From: Portibacter marinus
Lineage (GTDB): Bacteria; Bacteroidota; Bacteroidia; Chitinophagales; Saprospiraceae
Assembly (NCBI RefSeq): GCF_021533195.1
Contig: NZ_JAJNKB010000002.1
Coordinates: 620,001-684,000, forward strand
Direction: 5' to 3'
DNA: 64,000 nucleotides
Below, piece after piece: positions 44,619 through 54,375 of this stretch. The notes beneath the pieces were generated by a model. The model was not told the DNA's origin. It saw only the letters and a list, made by a program, of their open reading frames with translations, and made no database searches. Position 1 is the stretch's first letter, and each line of letters begins with the position of its first letter. The position numbers and the translations under genes are program-made.

Positions 44619-46328
44619 TTACTGATTTGTGACATTTATAAAATGTGGAACCCGCATCAAAGGAGCTGGTTTTTCCATAAGTTTCTGAAATTCAAGTACT
44701 TTATCATTCATCCATTTTATTTGGTATAAATCAGCATTTGCCAGCTTTCCTAAATTATTCTCAATCAGTTCTTGAGTTAGACTTAATTTTTGTTCGGGAT
44801 ATACTTGAGGAGACTTATCTTGAGTAAAGCGATTAACCAATTCATCCAGTGTAAGTAATTCGTCTATTAAATTCTTTTTTAATGCGTCCTGACCATTCCA
44901 TATCCTTCCCTGCGCGATTTCGTTCACTTCCTCTACATTCATGTCTCTTCCGTTGGCTACCTTTTCGAGGAACAAATCGTATAAACGCTCGGTCTGTGCC
45001 TGAAATGATTTTTCCTGTTGATCGGTAAGTTTTACAAGTGGTGTATATGCCAATCCATTCTCAGATCCCAATATCGTATCTACTCCGATTTCTAAATGTT
45101 CTGCTAAAAACTGCTCGAATGTGGGCAACATGATGTAGACTCCTATAGAACCAGTCATTGAATTGTCGGTGGCATAAATGGAGTCAGAGGCACAAGCCAT
45201 ATAGTAAGCACCTGATGTAGCATAGGTACCGAAAGATGATAAGACTTTCTTGCCAGCTTCCTTAAGTAATATAACTTCTCTATGAAGCAAATCGGAAGTA
45301 TATCCATTTCCACCTGGTGAGTCAATTCTCAAAATGACGGTTTTAATCTCATCATCCTCACGTATTTTCTTAAAAATGTCGGAATATTCACCATGAGAAA
45401 TACCACCTGTTCCTGTATTGTTCCATATAATCTCCCCTTGAGCAAACACCAAGGCAACTTCTTTTGAAGTATTGGGTACAGATCCTTTATATTGATCGAA
45501 TTTGACAAGCTCCTCACCGTCATATTCGCGGTCAAGAAGATCGATCACTTCATCCCTGTAAATGATGCGGTCTACAATTCCATTGGCTTGCATCACTTCG
45601 CTATTGTAATCCTGATACATGTTCAGGATCTTTTCCACTTTTGTCTCTGGTATACCTCTGTTTTGAAATACCCAGGTTACCAAATTACTATGCAGTTGAC
45701 TAAGGTATGCCCTTAATTGCTCCTGATTATCCAAACTAAAACTGTCTAAACGGTATGGCTCCGTGCTGGACTTGTACTTTCCGGCATAGTAAACATGAAG
45801 ATCTATGTCCCATTTTTCCAACAGACTATCGAAAAATGGTGAAAAAACTGCATATCCTTTCAAGCTTACACCACCATTAGGATTTAAATAAATCGAATCC
45901 GCGAAAGTACTTAACAAGTAGGCGTTTTGCTCATAATAATCAGAATATGCGAAAATCTTTTTTCCTTCTTTTTTGAAGTTTTGTAAAAGGACACTTAATT
46001 CGGAAATCATCTGTTGAGACATTTGAACAGTCTTCAATTCCAAGAAAATCGCTTTGATATTAGGATCTTTAGCAGCCGAATTGATCTTCTTTCTTAACTC
46101 CCAAAGTGTAAGGCCAGAGCTGCCAAAATTAAAACTAGCGAGATCCAGTCGGTTGCTCTCATAATCGGCAATGGTTCCAGAAAATGGAATATGTAAGATA
46201 CCAGATTGATTATTCTTGGCTTGCTTTGTGTAGCTACTAACGATAATAAAACCGATAAATATAATCAGTCCAATGGCCACTAGAGTACCTAAACAGGATG
46301 CGATAAAACTTTTAAGAAATGATTTCAT
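44619..46328 (-). CDS. sppA: signal peptide peptidase SppA, 67K type
   Basis: A 569-residue inner-membrane serine protease that degrades leftover signal peptides. It has an N-terminal anchor and two S49 domains. The catalytic Lys lies in the first half (YAGKYKSSTEPYR) and the nucleophilic Ser in SFGTYATSGAYYMA; the DSPGG block is at the start of the second domain. I choose the ATG at 46328 rather than 46367 because a TACATTTG promoter box lies at 46335-46342, between the two. Two full S49 domains distinguish it from the short 36K form. Confidence 0.93.
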   Translation of the reverse strand: MKSFLKSFIASCLGTLVAIGLIIFIGFIIVSSYTKQAKNNQSGILHIPFSGTIADYESNRLDLASFNFGSSGLTLWELRKKINSAAKDPNIKAIFLELKTVQMSQQMISELSVLLQNFKKEGKKIFAYSDYYEQNAYLLSTFADSIYLNPNGGVSLKGYAVFSPFFDSLLEKWDIDLHVYYAGKYKSSTEPYRLDSFSLDNQEQLRAYLSQLHSNLVTWVFQNRGIPETKVEKILNMYQDYNSEVMQANGIVDRIIYRDEVIDLLDREYDGEELVKFDQYKGSVPNTSKEVALVFAQGEIIWNNTGTGGISHGEYSDIFKKIREDDEIKTVILRIDSPGGNGYTSDLLHREVILLKEAGKKVLSSFGTYATSGAYYMACASDSIYATDNSMTGSIGVYIMLPTFEQFLAEHLEIGVDTILGSENGLAYTPLVKLTDQQEKSFQAQTERLYDLFLEKVANGRDMNVEEVNEIAQGRIWNGQDALKKNLIDELLTLDELVNRFTQDKSPQVYPEQKLSLTQELIENNLGKLANADLYQIKWMNDKVLEFQKLMEKPAPLMRVPHFINVTNQ

Positions 46329-46334
46329 TGCCTG

Positions 46335-46342
46335 CAAATGTA
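46335..46342 (-). promoter_or_regulatory. probable -7 promoter box for sppA
   Basis: On the minus strand TACATTTG lies 6 bases before the chosen ATG, so the transcript would be nearly leaderless. This also argues against the longer start 39 bases upstream. Confidence 0.45.
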
Positions 46343-46487
46343 AGATTTCAATAATTAGAGGATGCAATTTTTAGACAAATACCTAAGTTTTCACGTTATT
46401 CTGTACAGATATTTAAGCTATATTGCTAAAGCTAATTATATAAAATACCATTCATACCTCGTTATATAATTCAAAGAGTGAGTATAA

Positions 46488-49400
46488 GTGAAACCGGAAA
46501 AAATAATACTCCTTCTAATTCTGTTGTCTTCTCCTTTTGTAGGTGTTGTAGCTCAGCTTAACATCACAGACGGGAATACTGCGCCCTATAATCCCAATAA
46601 CCTAGTTAGAAACATTTTTCTGGGCAGTGGTGTCGAAGTCACCAGTGTACAATATACCGGGGATGATCGACAAGTCGGTTTTTTCTCAGGTGGCCAGGAT
46701 AGAATCGGTGTTGAAAGGGGTATTCTATTGTCAACTGGATTTGCAAAATCAGTAAGTACCCTCAATGAGACAACCAATGATAATGGAGATCAAGTGCCTG
46801 GGCAAGGCATTTCTGATCCGGACTTACAAGCCATCGCCGGTGACGTGGTAAATGACGTCGCACTTTATACGATCAAGTTTATTCCGGCCGCGGATACGCT
46901 CAGATTTAGATATGTTTTTTCCTCTGAAGAATATCCAGAGTACATTTGTGAGATCAACGATGTATTTGGTTTTTTCATTTCTGGTCCAAAGCCAGATGGT
47001 GGATTCTATAACTCCAGAAACATTGCAATCATACCTGATCCATCCGATCCATCCGGATTAACATTTACCAATACACCAGTTGCCATTAACAATGTGCATG
47101 GCGGTGATTCGGGTTGTCCAGCACAATTTCCGGAATATTATAATGAGGTATCGGTTGGAGAGCAATTTTATCAAATGAATGCCTACCTAGATGTCTTCAC
47201 AGCTGAAGCGATCGTCGTTCCGTGCGAAGAATACACCATAAAATTGGGTGTAGCGGATGCCAATGATCAAATTCTAAACTCAGTCGTTTTTCTGGAAGCA
47301 AAAAGTTTTGGGACTGGGACTCTGGAGGTAAATTTAAACTCTTTAAGTGTCGATGGTAGCCTGGCAGAGGGATGTGGTACAGGTGTCCTTGAATTTTCTC
47401 TGCCGCGAGCTGTAGATAGCGACTATATCATAGATATTGAACTTTTTGATCCACCTAATGCTGCTACTCCAGATGTAGATTATCCTGCCCTTCCTGATCA
47501 ACTAATCATTCCTGCGGGAAGTAAAAGCGTTACGATACCACTTGAGGCCTATTTAGATGCTGAGTCAGAGATGGATGAAATCATTTCATTCGAAATTCAG
47601 GTAGACCTTTGTAATCGAAAGAAGTTTGAAATATTAATTCGCGATGATGATTTGTTTGCCCCTATCTTACCGGGCGATACAACTATTTGTAGTGGAGAAG
47701 ATTATATGATTCAATCAGAATTGGATCCTAATTTTAATTTGCCTCCAGATCCATTTTTTCAATCCAGCGACGAATTGACCATTTCGCCTGAAAATGAACC
47801 CATCTATTCAGATATTATGGTAAGCGGAGTTTTGCCTACCATCTTAAGACCTAATATCATTGAAAGTGTATGCATTCAAGGATTAGAGCATCGTGATCTG
47901 ACTGACTTTGATATTTACCTTATAGCACCGGGTGGACAAATATTGGAATTGAGTACAGATAATGGATTCAAAACCAATAATTTCGCCGATGTGGATCGGT
48001 ATGAAAATACTTGCTTTACGCCATTTGCAACAACTAATATTAACAATGGGGAAAATCTGGCAGGACCTATCTTTGAAGATAATCCGACATATACTGGCGA
48101 TTTTCTTCCGGAAGGGGTCTGGTCAGATCTATGGGATGGCGAAAATCCAACCAATGGTATTTGGAGACTCTTGGTTATAGACGATTTCGCAGGTTCAGTT
48201 GGTGTATTGGAAGGCTGGTCAATTACTTTCAGGTCATTCTATGGATTAACGTATGAATGGTCTTCAAACCCCAACTCCACACTGTGTGAAAATTGCGAAG
48301 ATATTACAGTCCGGCCATCGGAAGAAACTGAATATACCTTAAAAATCATTGATTCCTATGGATGTGAGAGGTCAGCATCTACAAATGTAAGTGTTGATCC
48401 GAGTCTTGGGTCGCCTTCAGCTTCTTGTGGAATGGTTTCTGAAAACAGCATCGAAATTTTGTGGAATGCTGTTGTAAACAGTCAGGGATATGAGGTTAGA
48501 ATCGATGAAGGTCAATGGGTTAGCGTCTCAGATTTAAGTTATACGTTCACCACTTTGAGCAGTAGTACTGATTTTGAAATAGAAGTGCGTGCCGTGGGTC
48601 CCGTTTGTAATTCCATAGTGAATGGTATCGAGTGCAGGACATTAGATTGTACCCAACCTGCAGTTGTCATCGATATAATAAAAGAGAGCTCATGTTCCTC
48701 CAGCAGTGATGGGGAGGTATTGATTCAGGCGACTGGTAACGGACCATTCATGTATGAAATCAATGGATTGGCAAATAGTAATGGCGCATTTTTCAATGTA
48801 CCCAATGGAAAAAACGATTATTCCGTTACCGATGCCACCGGGTGTACACTTTCCGGTGACTTCGAAATGGGAGGGCCTTCACCATTTGATATCAATGCTG
48901 GCTTTCAGTTGAGCGATCCTTGTAATGTACAGAGCGCCATCCGGGGTACAGTAAATGTACAGGGTGGAAATCCTCCTTATCAATATCAATGGTCTTCCGG
49001 AAGCACAGACAAAAATGCACCAAATTTGACGCCCGGCCTATGGTTTGTCACCATTTCAGATGATAACGGCTGCGATACCATAGCAGAGTTGGCCATTCCT
49101 CAACTGGAAATACTGGCTTATCAGATCTCTTCTGAACCTCCATTGTGTAGAGGTGATCAAGATGGAAAAGCTGCTGTTGAAATTCTTTCGGGTAGCGGCC
49201 CATTTACCTATCTCTGGGAAGATGGCACTTCTGAAGACTTCCACAATAATCTGACGGCTGGAACATATGTAGTGACGGTCACAGACGCATTGGGATGTAG
49301 TGACAGTCAACTTTTCACAGTAGATCAGGGACCAACTATTGATCTGATGATCAATACGACAGATGCTTCCTGTCTGGGACAAGAAGATGGAACGGCGACG

Positions 49401-51986
49401 GTCACTGCAAATGGGGGGATGTCACCGTATTCATTTATATGGAGTGCAGGAAATTCTTTAGAGAATGAGAACACGGGTTTAGGTGCCGGCACCTATCAAG
49501 TGACGGTATCTGATATCAATGGTTGCACTACTGAACAACCTTTTATGATCGAAGAGCCAGAAGGAATTTCATATCAGTCAGCAATAGTAGATAATGAATG
49601 TTTTGGCGCCAGTCAAGGAGCTATTTCACTAAGTAATCTGATAAGCCCAAATGGAAGTGTTGATGTTTTTTGGGAGGATGGTACAATGGGTATAAACAGG
49701 GAGAATTTGCCTAGCGGAACATATTGTTTTACACTAAGTGACGGTTCAGTTTGCGATTTCACAGATTGTCTTGTTGTCAATGCTCCGCCAGAAATCATAG
49801 CCAATCCAATCATATCTGATCCAAGTTGTGAGAATTCGCTGGATGGCTCTATTGAATTGAATACAGAGGGTGGTATGGCACCTTATAACTACAATTGGAC
49901 AGGACCGGATGGGAGTTTGCCATCTACACCGAACATTTCCGATCTGCGGGCTGGCGAATACTTCGTCACCATTACTGATGATGTCGGTTGTACTGTGGAA
50001 TTTGACTATACCATAGATCCATCCAATCCCATAGATGTAGAGAGTACGGTAATACCGGTTGCATGTTTTGGAGAGACCAGCGGTCAGATTTTGTTTGCTG
50101 CATCAGGAGGGAATTCACCATTTAGCTATGAATGGCTAGGGCCTGCTGGATTTGAAGCAACAACGAACAATATTCAAGGTGTAGAAGCAGGCGTGTACAC
50201 CGTGAGATATACCGATAATTCTGGTTGTTCAGAAACACAAGATTTTGTGATCACTCAACCTGATACTCCATTACGGACGAATTTGTCCCCTGGAGACGAA
50301 GTTTGCTTCGGAAGCAACGATGGAAGCTTATCGGTAGCCCCCCAGGGTGGTTCCCCGCCATATGAAATCCAATGGAGTAACAATGCGCAAGGAATGAACC
50401 TAAATAATCTTTCACCTGGAATGTACATGGTCACTGTTTCTGACGCTAAAGGTTGCGAGGTAATTGAAAGTGCTGAGGTAGCAGAAATTGCTGAGATTAA
50501 ATTGACACTTGAGCAAAATCCGGCGAGCTGTTTTGAAGCATCAGACGGGTCTGCAAGCATTGCTAATGTGAAATATGGAGAAGATCAGGAAGATTTATCC
50601 TCATTTTCATATGTATGGAGTACGGATCCTGAGCAAGTCGGATTAGAAGTTTTAGCACTGGAGGGAGGGCAAGAATATTTTGTGACGGCCACCGATCAAA
50701 GAGGTTGTCAAGGTGAAGCAAGTATCCTTATTGGGAACCCTGATCAGGTGAATGCGATTGTGGATTCTATTAAAAATATCAGCTGCTTTGGAGGTAATGA
50801 TGGTAGCATTAGAATCAATGGCAAAGGAGGAACGGGTGCTTACACTTATAATTGGGAAAGTAGGTTGAATAAACCTATGACTAATCAAATCGACTCTTTA
50901 TCCAGAGGAAACTACAAGGTTACTATTACAGATGAAAACGGGTGCTCTGGAGAGGGTGCGTTCAGTGTTGAAGAACCCAGACCACTTAATCTTAACTTTA
51001 ACACCTTCGACGTCAGTTGTTTTGAAGGCAGTGATGGCAGAACGGAAGCTTTAGTGGTTGGTGGAACAATTCCTTATGAATATGAATGGTCGAATGGTCA
51101 ATCAAGTGTAGCCGTTGAGAATACTGCTTCTGATTGGTATATAGTAACCATTACAGATGCCAATGGATGTCAGATTATTGATTCCACATTAATTGGTCGG
51201 CCGGCCGAACCTATAACCGCTAGTTTTGATCAGAGTGAAGTGACCTGTCACGGAGGCAGAGACGGCAGAATTGCCGTCGAAGCATCTGGTGGTTCAGGAT
51301 TTTATAGGTATAGCATCGATGGAAATGATTTCAGTTCCAATGGAATATTTACGAATTTAGTAGCTGGTGAATACACCGTATATGTCAACGATTTCAAGGG
51401 GTGCATCGATACTTTCACAGATGTTTATGTTACCGAACCTAATAAATTGATAGTCGACCTTGGAGAAGATCTGGTCATTCCATTTGGAAATACAATACAA
51501 TTAAGTCCACAAATCTTTAATGCGGATGGACCATTGTCATATAGATGGAGTTCGGTTAATCTTGACTTACTCAGTTGTAATATTTGCCTTGAACCCATAT
51601 TTGATGGCCAACGCGAATCTACTTTTGAGTTGACCATTACAGATGAAAGCGGCTGTACAAGCAGTGATCTGATCAATATTAGGCTGGAAAATTTCAGTCC
51701 TTTATATGTTCCGACTGCCTTCACTCCTAATGATGATGGAGAGAACGATGTTTTGGAGTTATTTGGTCAGGGTATATCGATCATCAATCGCTTTAACATA
51801 TATGATCGCTGGGGTGAATTGGTATATGCCATCGAAGAGGAGCCGATAGATGATGCATTAGAAACCTGGGATGGCATATTTAAGGGAGAAAAAGCGGGAA
51901 GTGGACTTTACTTTTGGTTTGCGGAAGTGGTATTTGAAAATGGGTTCAAAGAAGATTTTAACGGGAATGTGACTTTATTAAGGTAA
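46488..51986 (+). CDS. giant surface adhesin with SprB repeats and type IX sorting tail
   Basis: An 1832-residue secreted protein from a GTG start, with a signal peptide ending FVGVVAQ. Domains in order: choice-of-anchor L (about 30-275, FVFSSEEYPEYICEINDVFGFF); a Calx-beta-like segment (280-390); a proprotein-convertase P-like domain (about 440-590, with IYLIAPGG and GIWRLLVIDDFAG); a fibronectin-like segment (640-720); twelve SprB-type repeats (about 722-1640); and a gliding-motility C-terminal domain with VPTAFTPNDDGENDVLELFG, the type B sorting signal of the type IX system. SprB of Flavobacterium is the moving adhesin of gliding. The gene overlaps the next, a PorP/SprF homologue, by one base, the usual pairing for export. 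Confidence 0.93.
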   Translation: MKPEKIILLLILLSSPFVGVVAQLNITDGNTAPYNPNNLVRNIFLGSGVEVTSVQYTGDDRQVGFFSGGQDRIGVERGILLSTGFAKSVSTLNETTNDNGDQVPGQGISDPDLQAIAGDVVNDVALYTIKFIPAADTLRFRYVFSSEEYPEYICEINDVFGFFISGPKPDGGFYNSRNIAIIPDPSDPSGLTFTNTPVAINNVHGGDSGCPAQFPEYYNEVSVGEQFYQMNAYLDVFTAEAIVVPCEEYTIKLGVADANDQILNSVVFLEAKSFGTGTLEVNLNSLSVDGSLAEGCGTGVLEFSLPRAVDSDYIIDIELFDPPNAATPDVDYPALPDQLIIPAGSKSVTIPLEAYLDAESEMDEIISFEIQVDLCNRKKFEILIRDDDLFAPILPGDTTICSGEDYMIQSELDPNFNLPPDPFFQSSDELTISPENEPIYSDIMVSGVLPTILRPNIIESVCIQGLEHRDLTDFDIYLIAPGGQILELSTDNGFKTNNFADVDRYENTCFTPFATTNINNGENLAGPIFEDNPTYTGDFLPEGVWSDLWDGENPTNGIWRLLVIDDFAGSVGVLEGWSITFRSFYGLTYEWSSNPNSTLCENCEDITVRPSEETEYTLKIIDSYGCERSASTNVSVDPSLGSPSASCGMVSENSIEILWNAVVNSQGYEVRIDEGQWVSVSDLSYTFTTLSSSTDFEIEVRAVGPVCNSIVNGIECRTLDCTQPAVVIDIIKESSCSSSSDGEVLIQATGNGPFMYEINGLANSNGAFFNVPNGKNDYSVTDATGCTLSGDFEMGGPSPFDINAGFQLSDPCNVQSAIRGTVNVQGGNPPYQYQWSSGSTDKNAPNLTPGLWFVTISDDNGCDTIAELAIPQLEILAYQISSEPPLCRGDQDGKAAVEILSGSGPFTYLWEDGTSEDFHNNLTAGTYVVTVTDALGCSDSQLFTVDQGPTIDLMINTTDASCLGQEDGTATVTANGGMSPYSFIWSAGNSLENENTGLGAGTYQVTVSDINGCTTEQPFMIEEPEGISYQSAIVDNECFGASQGAISLSNLISPNGSVDVFWEDGTMGINRENLPSGTYCFTLSDGSVCDFTDCLVVNAPPEIIANPIISDPSCENSLDGSIELNTEGGMAPYNYNWTGPDGSLPSTPNISDLRAGEYFVTITDDVGCTVEFDYTIDPSNPIDVESTVIPVACFGETSGQILFAASGGNSPFSYEWLGPAGFEATTNNIQGVEAGVYTVRYTDNSGCSETQDFVITQPDTPLRTNLSPGDEVCFGSNDGSLSVAPQGGSPPYEIQWSNNAQGMNLNNLSPGMYMVTVSDAKGCEVIESAEVAEIAEIKLTLEQNPASCFEASDGSASIANVKYGEDQEDLSSFSYVWSTDPEQVGLEVLALEGGQEYFVTATDQRGCQGEASILIGNPDQVNAIVDSIKNISCFGGNDGSIRINGKGGTGAYTYNWESRLNKPMTNQIDSLSRGNYKVTITDENGCSGEGAFSVEEPRPLNLNFNTFDVSCFEGSDGRTEALVVGGTIPYEYEWSNGQSSVAVENTASDWYIVTITDANGCQIIDSTLIGRPAEPITASFDQSEVTCHGGRDGRIAVEASGGSGFYRYSIDGNDFSSNGIFTNLVAGEYTVYVNDFKGCIDTFTDVYVTEPNKLIVDLGEDLVIPFGNTIQLSPQIFNADGPLSYRWSSVNLDLLSCNICLEPIFDGQRESTFELTITDESGCTSSDLINIRLENFSPLYVPTAFTPNDDGENDVLELFGQGISIINRFNIYDRWGELVYAIEEEPIDDALETWDGIFKGEKAGSGLYFWFAEVVFENGFKEDFNGNVTLLR
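48651..51404 (+). repeat. twelve tandem SprB-like protein repeats
   Basis: Within the adhesin, about twelve units of 70-85 residues follow the pattern C-x-G-x-x-DG, then GGxxPYxYxW, then LxxGxYxVTVxDxxGC. Each has a Cys near the start and one at the end. They have diverged in sequence, so this is an ancient protein repeat and not a recent DNA array. Confidence 0.85.
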
Positions 51987-53053
51987 TGAAAAAAAGGATA
52001 CTACATATAATCTTTATCCTTCTAGCGGTTGCTTGCAGTCATGCACAAGATCCTCTGTTTTCGCAGTTTATGCAAAATAAAAACTTACTTAATCCATCGC
52101 TGCTCTCTGCCCAAAGCCCATTAGTAAGTGCAAAAATGAGTTTTAGAGAACAAGGTGCCTCATTTTCAGATGGCCTACCACTTAGAACTTTTCAGGCACT
52201 AGTGAATCTATCACATACCAGCTTTAAATCGGACAAATTTAGCTATGGACTTTCGGTACTAGGTGATAAGGGTGGAACCGGACATGTGGGATCGAATATG
52301 GCTCATCTAAATTTTGCCTACCTTAAAAAGCTTACAGGTCAGTATAGCAAAGTCGGTGAACACTACTTAGGAGTTGGAGTGACCGCAGGTTCAGGTCAAA
52401 GGGCAGTAGGATGGGATCGTTTTTGGTTTGGCAATCAGTTCGATCGAACCTTTAATTATATTGATACAGATAGAGATCCGAAAGAACCTGGCTTGCAGGG
52501 CATGAAGGGCAGAACTGGTCTTTTTGCTGATGTCAATGTTGGAGTTCATTGGTATGGAAATTTGAATGACGATCTGGCAGTTCAGGCAGGACTATCCTTT
52601 TATCATTTGAATCGCCCTAATATTGCATTATTTGAAGGGGCCGTAGAAAGGCTCCCTGTCAGATACAATGCACACATAAATGCCGCGAAAGGATTGTGGG
52701 AAGGGGTGACCATCGTGCAGCAGATCTTATATGTCAGACAGAGTGTAGCTCATCAATTGCTTATCGGAGCAGATCTGCAAATGGACAATCTGGATGCATC
52801 TGAAGTTGTATTGAGCTTAGGAGTAATAGGTAGATTTGTAGCCCAACAAGAGATAAGTACTATGGATGCTGTCATTTTGACTTTCAATACGGAGTATAAT
52901 AATATTCGCTTTGGACTGGCTTACGATATTACAGTATCATCTTTAGCAAAGTACAGCAACGGTAGAGGAGCATGGGAGATGAATCTGGGATACGCTTTCG
53001 GTAAAACCAATAAGACTGGATTCCATAGGGAAAAGCGAAGATTTAGATTATAG
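51986..53053 (+). CDS. PorP/SprF family type IX secretion membrane protein
   Basis: A 355-residue outer-membrane barrel with a signal peptide ending ACSHAQDP. The mature start PLFSQFMQNKNLLNPSLL matches the PorP/SprF opening. In Flavobacterium, SprF is needed to bring SprB to the surface; other paralogues serve their neighbouring cargo. The start ATG overlaps the adhesin stop (TAATG), so this copy is almost certainly dedicated to it. It converges on the kinase gene with 3 bases between. Confidence 0.92.
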   Translation: MKKRILHIIFILLAVACSHAQDPLFSQFMQNKNLLNPSLLSAQSPLVSAKMSFREQGASFSDGLPLRTFQALVNLSHTSFKSDKFSYGLSVLGDKGGTGHVGSNMAHLNFAYLKKLTGQYSKVGEHYLGVGVTAGSGQRAVGWDRFWFGNQFDRTFNYIDTDRDPKEPGLQGMKGRTGLFADVNVGVHWYGNLNDDLAVQAGLSFYHLNRPNIALFEGAVERLPVRYNAHINAAKGLWEGVTIVQQILYVRQSVAHQLLIGADLQMDNLDASEVVLSLGVIGRFVAQQEISTMDAVILTFNTEYNNIRFGLAYDITVSSLAKYSNGRGAWEMNLGYAFGKTNKTGFHREKRRFRL

Positions 53054-53056
53054 CTT

Positions 53057-53698
53057 CTACACAAATAATGATACCCTGTGAACACCCGGATTGTATTGTT
53101 TCTTCAGTAAGAATTTAATGTGTTCATAATGTTTGGGATTGGCCACGAAGTCAATTTCATTCAGGTCAATGATCAATACAGGAAAGGTCAAAATATTTCG
53201 AAAATATTCAAAATAGGAATTTTGGATTTTCAACAGATATTGATCGGAAATTTTCTTCTCATACTCGCGGCCTCTTTTTGCAATGTTCATTTGCAGTACA
53301 TCAACACTCCTGTGAAAGTATACCAGCAAATCGGGATTAGGGAAAGCGCTGTTTAAAGTGTTGAATAGCTTTTGAAATATCCGATATTCTTCATCACCAA
53401 GGTTTTTCCTTGCAAATAAAAGCGTTTTCACAAATGTATAATCAGCAATGGTAAAGGATTGGAATAAATCCTGGTACAAGAGATTCTTTTGCAACTGTTT
53501 CATTCTTTCAGTCATAAAGAACAGCTCTACAGTCAGTGCAAATCGTTCCATATCATCATAAAAGAAAGGAAGAAAGGGATTGTCATCGAATTGTTCTAAT
53601 ATCATCCTGCAGTCGGTCTCTTCGTGAATCATTTTGCAGAACGAGGTTTTTCCCGAGCCTATGTTGCCTTCAATGGTGATGAAATTATAGGGAAACAT
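53057..53698 (-). CDS. deoxynucleoside kinase
   Basis: A 213-residue kinase of the deoxyadenosine/deoxyguanosine kinase family, which salvages deoxynucleosides. The P-loop GNIGSGKT is at residues 11-18, and the block EQFDDNPFLPFFYDD and the later ADYTFVKTLLFA fit the family. The substrate (dA, dG or dC) cannot be read. It overlaps the end of folK by 14 bases. Confidence 0.88.
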   Translation of the reverse strand: MFPYNFITIEGNIGSGKTSFCKMIHEETDCRMILEQFDDNPFLPFFYDDMERFALTVELFFMTERMKQLQKNLLYQDLFQSFTIADYTFVKTLLFARKNLGDEEYRIFQKLFNTLNSAFPNPDLLVYFHRSVDVLQMNIAKRGREYEKKISDQYLLKIQNSYFEYFRNILTFPVLIIDLNEIDFVANPKHYEHIKFLLKKQYNPGVHRVSLFV

Positions 53699-54161
53699 AA
53701 GAAGGGTCTTTTGAGTTTTGTTTCAATTGCAATATGGACTGCTTAAGAATAGGGTGTACGTACTCCGGAACAATTTCGGCAAGTGGGTGGAGAACAAAAT
53801 TCCTTTCGTGCATTCTGGGATGAGGTATAATCACATTTTCATCTTCCGTTACTTCATTGTCGTAGAAGATGATATCTATGTCAATGGTCCGAGGTCCCCA
53901 GGGAATTTCTCGTTGACGAAATAGTAAGTTTTCTATTTCCTGACATGTTTTCAGTAGTTCGTGCAAGCTCAATTCTGTCTCCATTTGAAAAGCTTGGTTT
54001 AGAAATTCCTTTTGACCTTTTAAGCCCCATGCTTCTGTGGTATAGATACTGGAAGACTTTAGAATGGTTCCTACTTTTTCTCGCAATAGGAAGCGGCATT
54101 TAGAAAGAAAGCTTTTCCTATTTCCCAGGTTGGAACCGATATGGATGATTGCATTATGCAC
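53685..54161 (-). CDS. folK: 2-amino-4-hydroxy-6-hydroxymethyldihydropteridine diphosphokinase
   Basis: A 158-residue enzyme that pyrophosphorylates hydroxymethyldihydropterin in folate synthesis. The N-terminal IIHIGSNLGNR, then PWGPRTIDIDIIFYDN and the final HPRMHERNFVLHPLAEI are classic. The start codon is GTG at 54161: an in-frame stop lies two codons upstream and no in-frame ATG fits. It overlaps the kinase gene, so the pair forms a nucleotide/folate operon. Confidence 0.94.
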   Translation of the reverse strand: MHNAIIHIGSNLGNRKSFLSKCRFLLREKVGTILKSSSIYTTEAWGLKGQKEFLNQAFQMETELSLHELLKTCQEIENLLFRQREIPWGPRTIDIDIIFYDNEVTEDENVIIPHPRMHERNFVLHPLAEIVPEYVHPILKQSILQLKQNSKDPSYVSL

Positions 54162-54320
54162 GGCTCAAAAATAACATATTTAGTATTTCGTAATATTTAT
54201 CAGCGACATTTTATTTCAATGTTTGACTGCATCAGTGATCAATAGACATGAAAGTAAGATCAAGTAAGACAAGAAAAGGAACACTATAGATCAACTTATT
54301 ATCAATTAGTTAGCCTCATT

Positions 54321-54359
54321 AAAAAAGGGCCAAATCACATAGTATTTGACCCTTTTTTT
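54321..54359 (-). terminator. intrinsic terminator of the AGCS symporter gene
   Basis: Long arms (AAAAAAGGGCCAAAT and ATTTGACCCTTTTTT) pair with one mismatch around a short loop, and both strands end in T runs. It lies 17 bases past the AGCS stop. Nothing else was found in the 54162-54320 gap. Confidence 0.8.
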
Positions 54360-54375
54360 ATTTTATTTCGAATGA

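Noticed and set aside
48651-51404. Repeated segments of the adhesin as a satellite or recombination array
   Set aside because: The repeats are conserved only at the protein level; the DNA has diverged, so they are protein domains.
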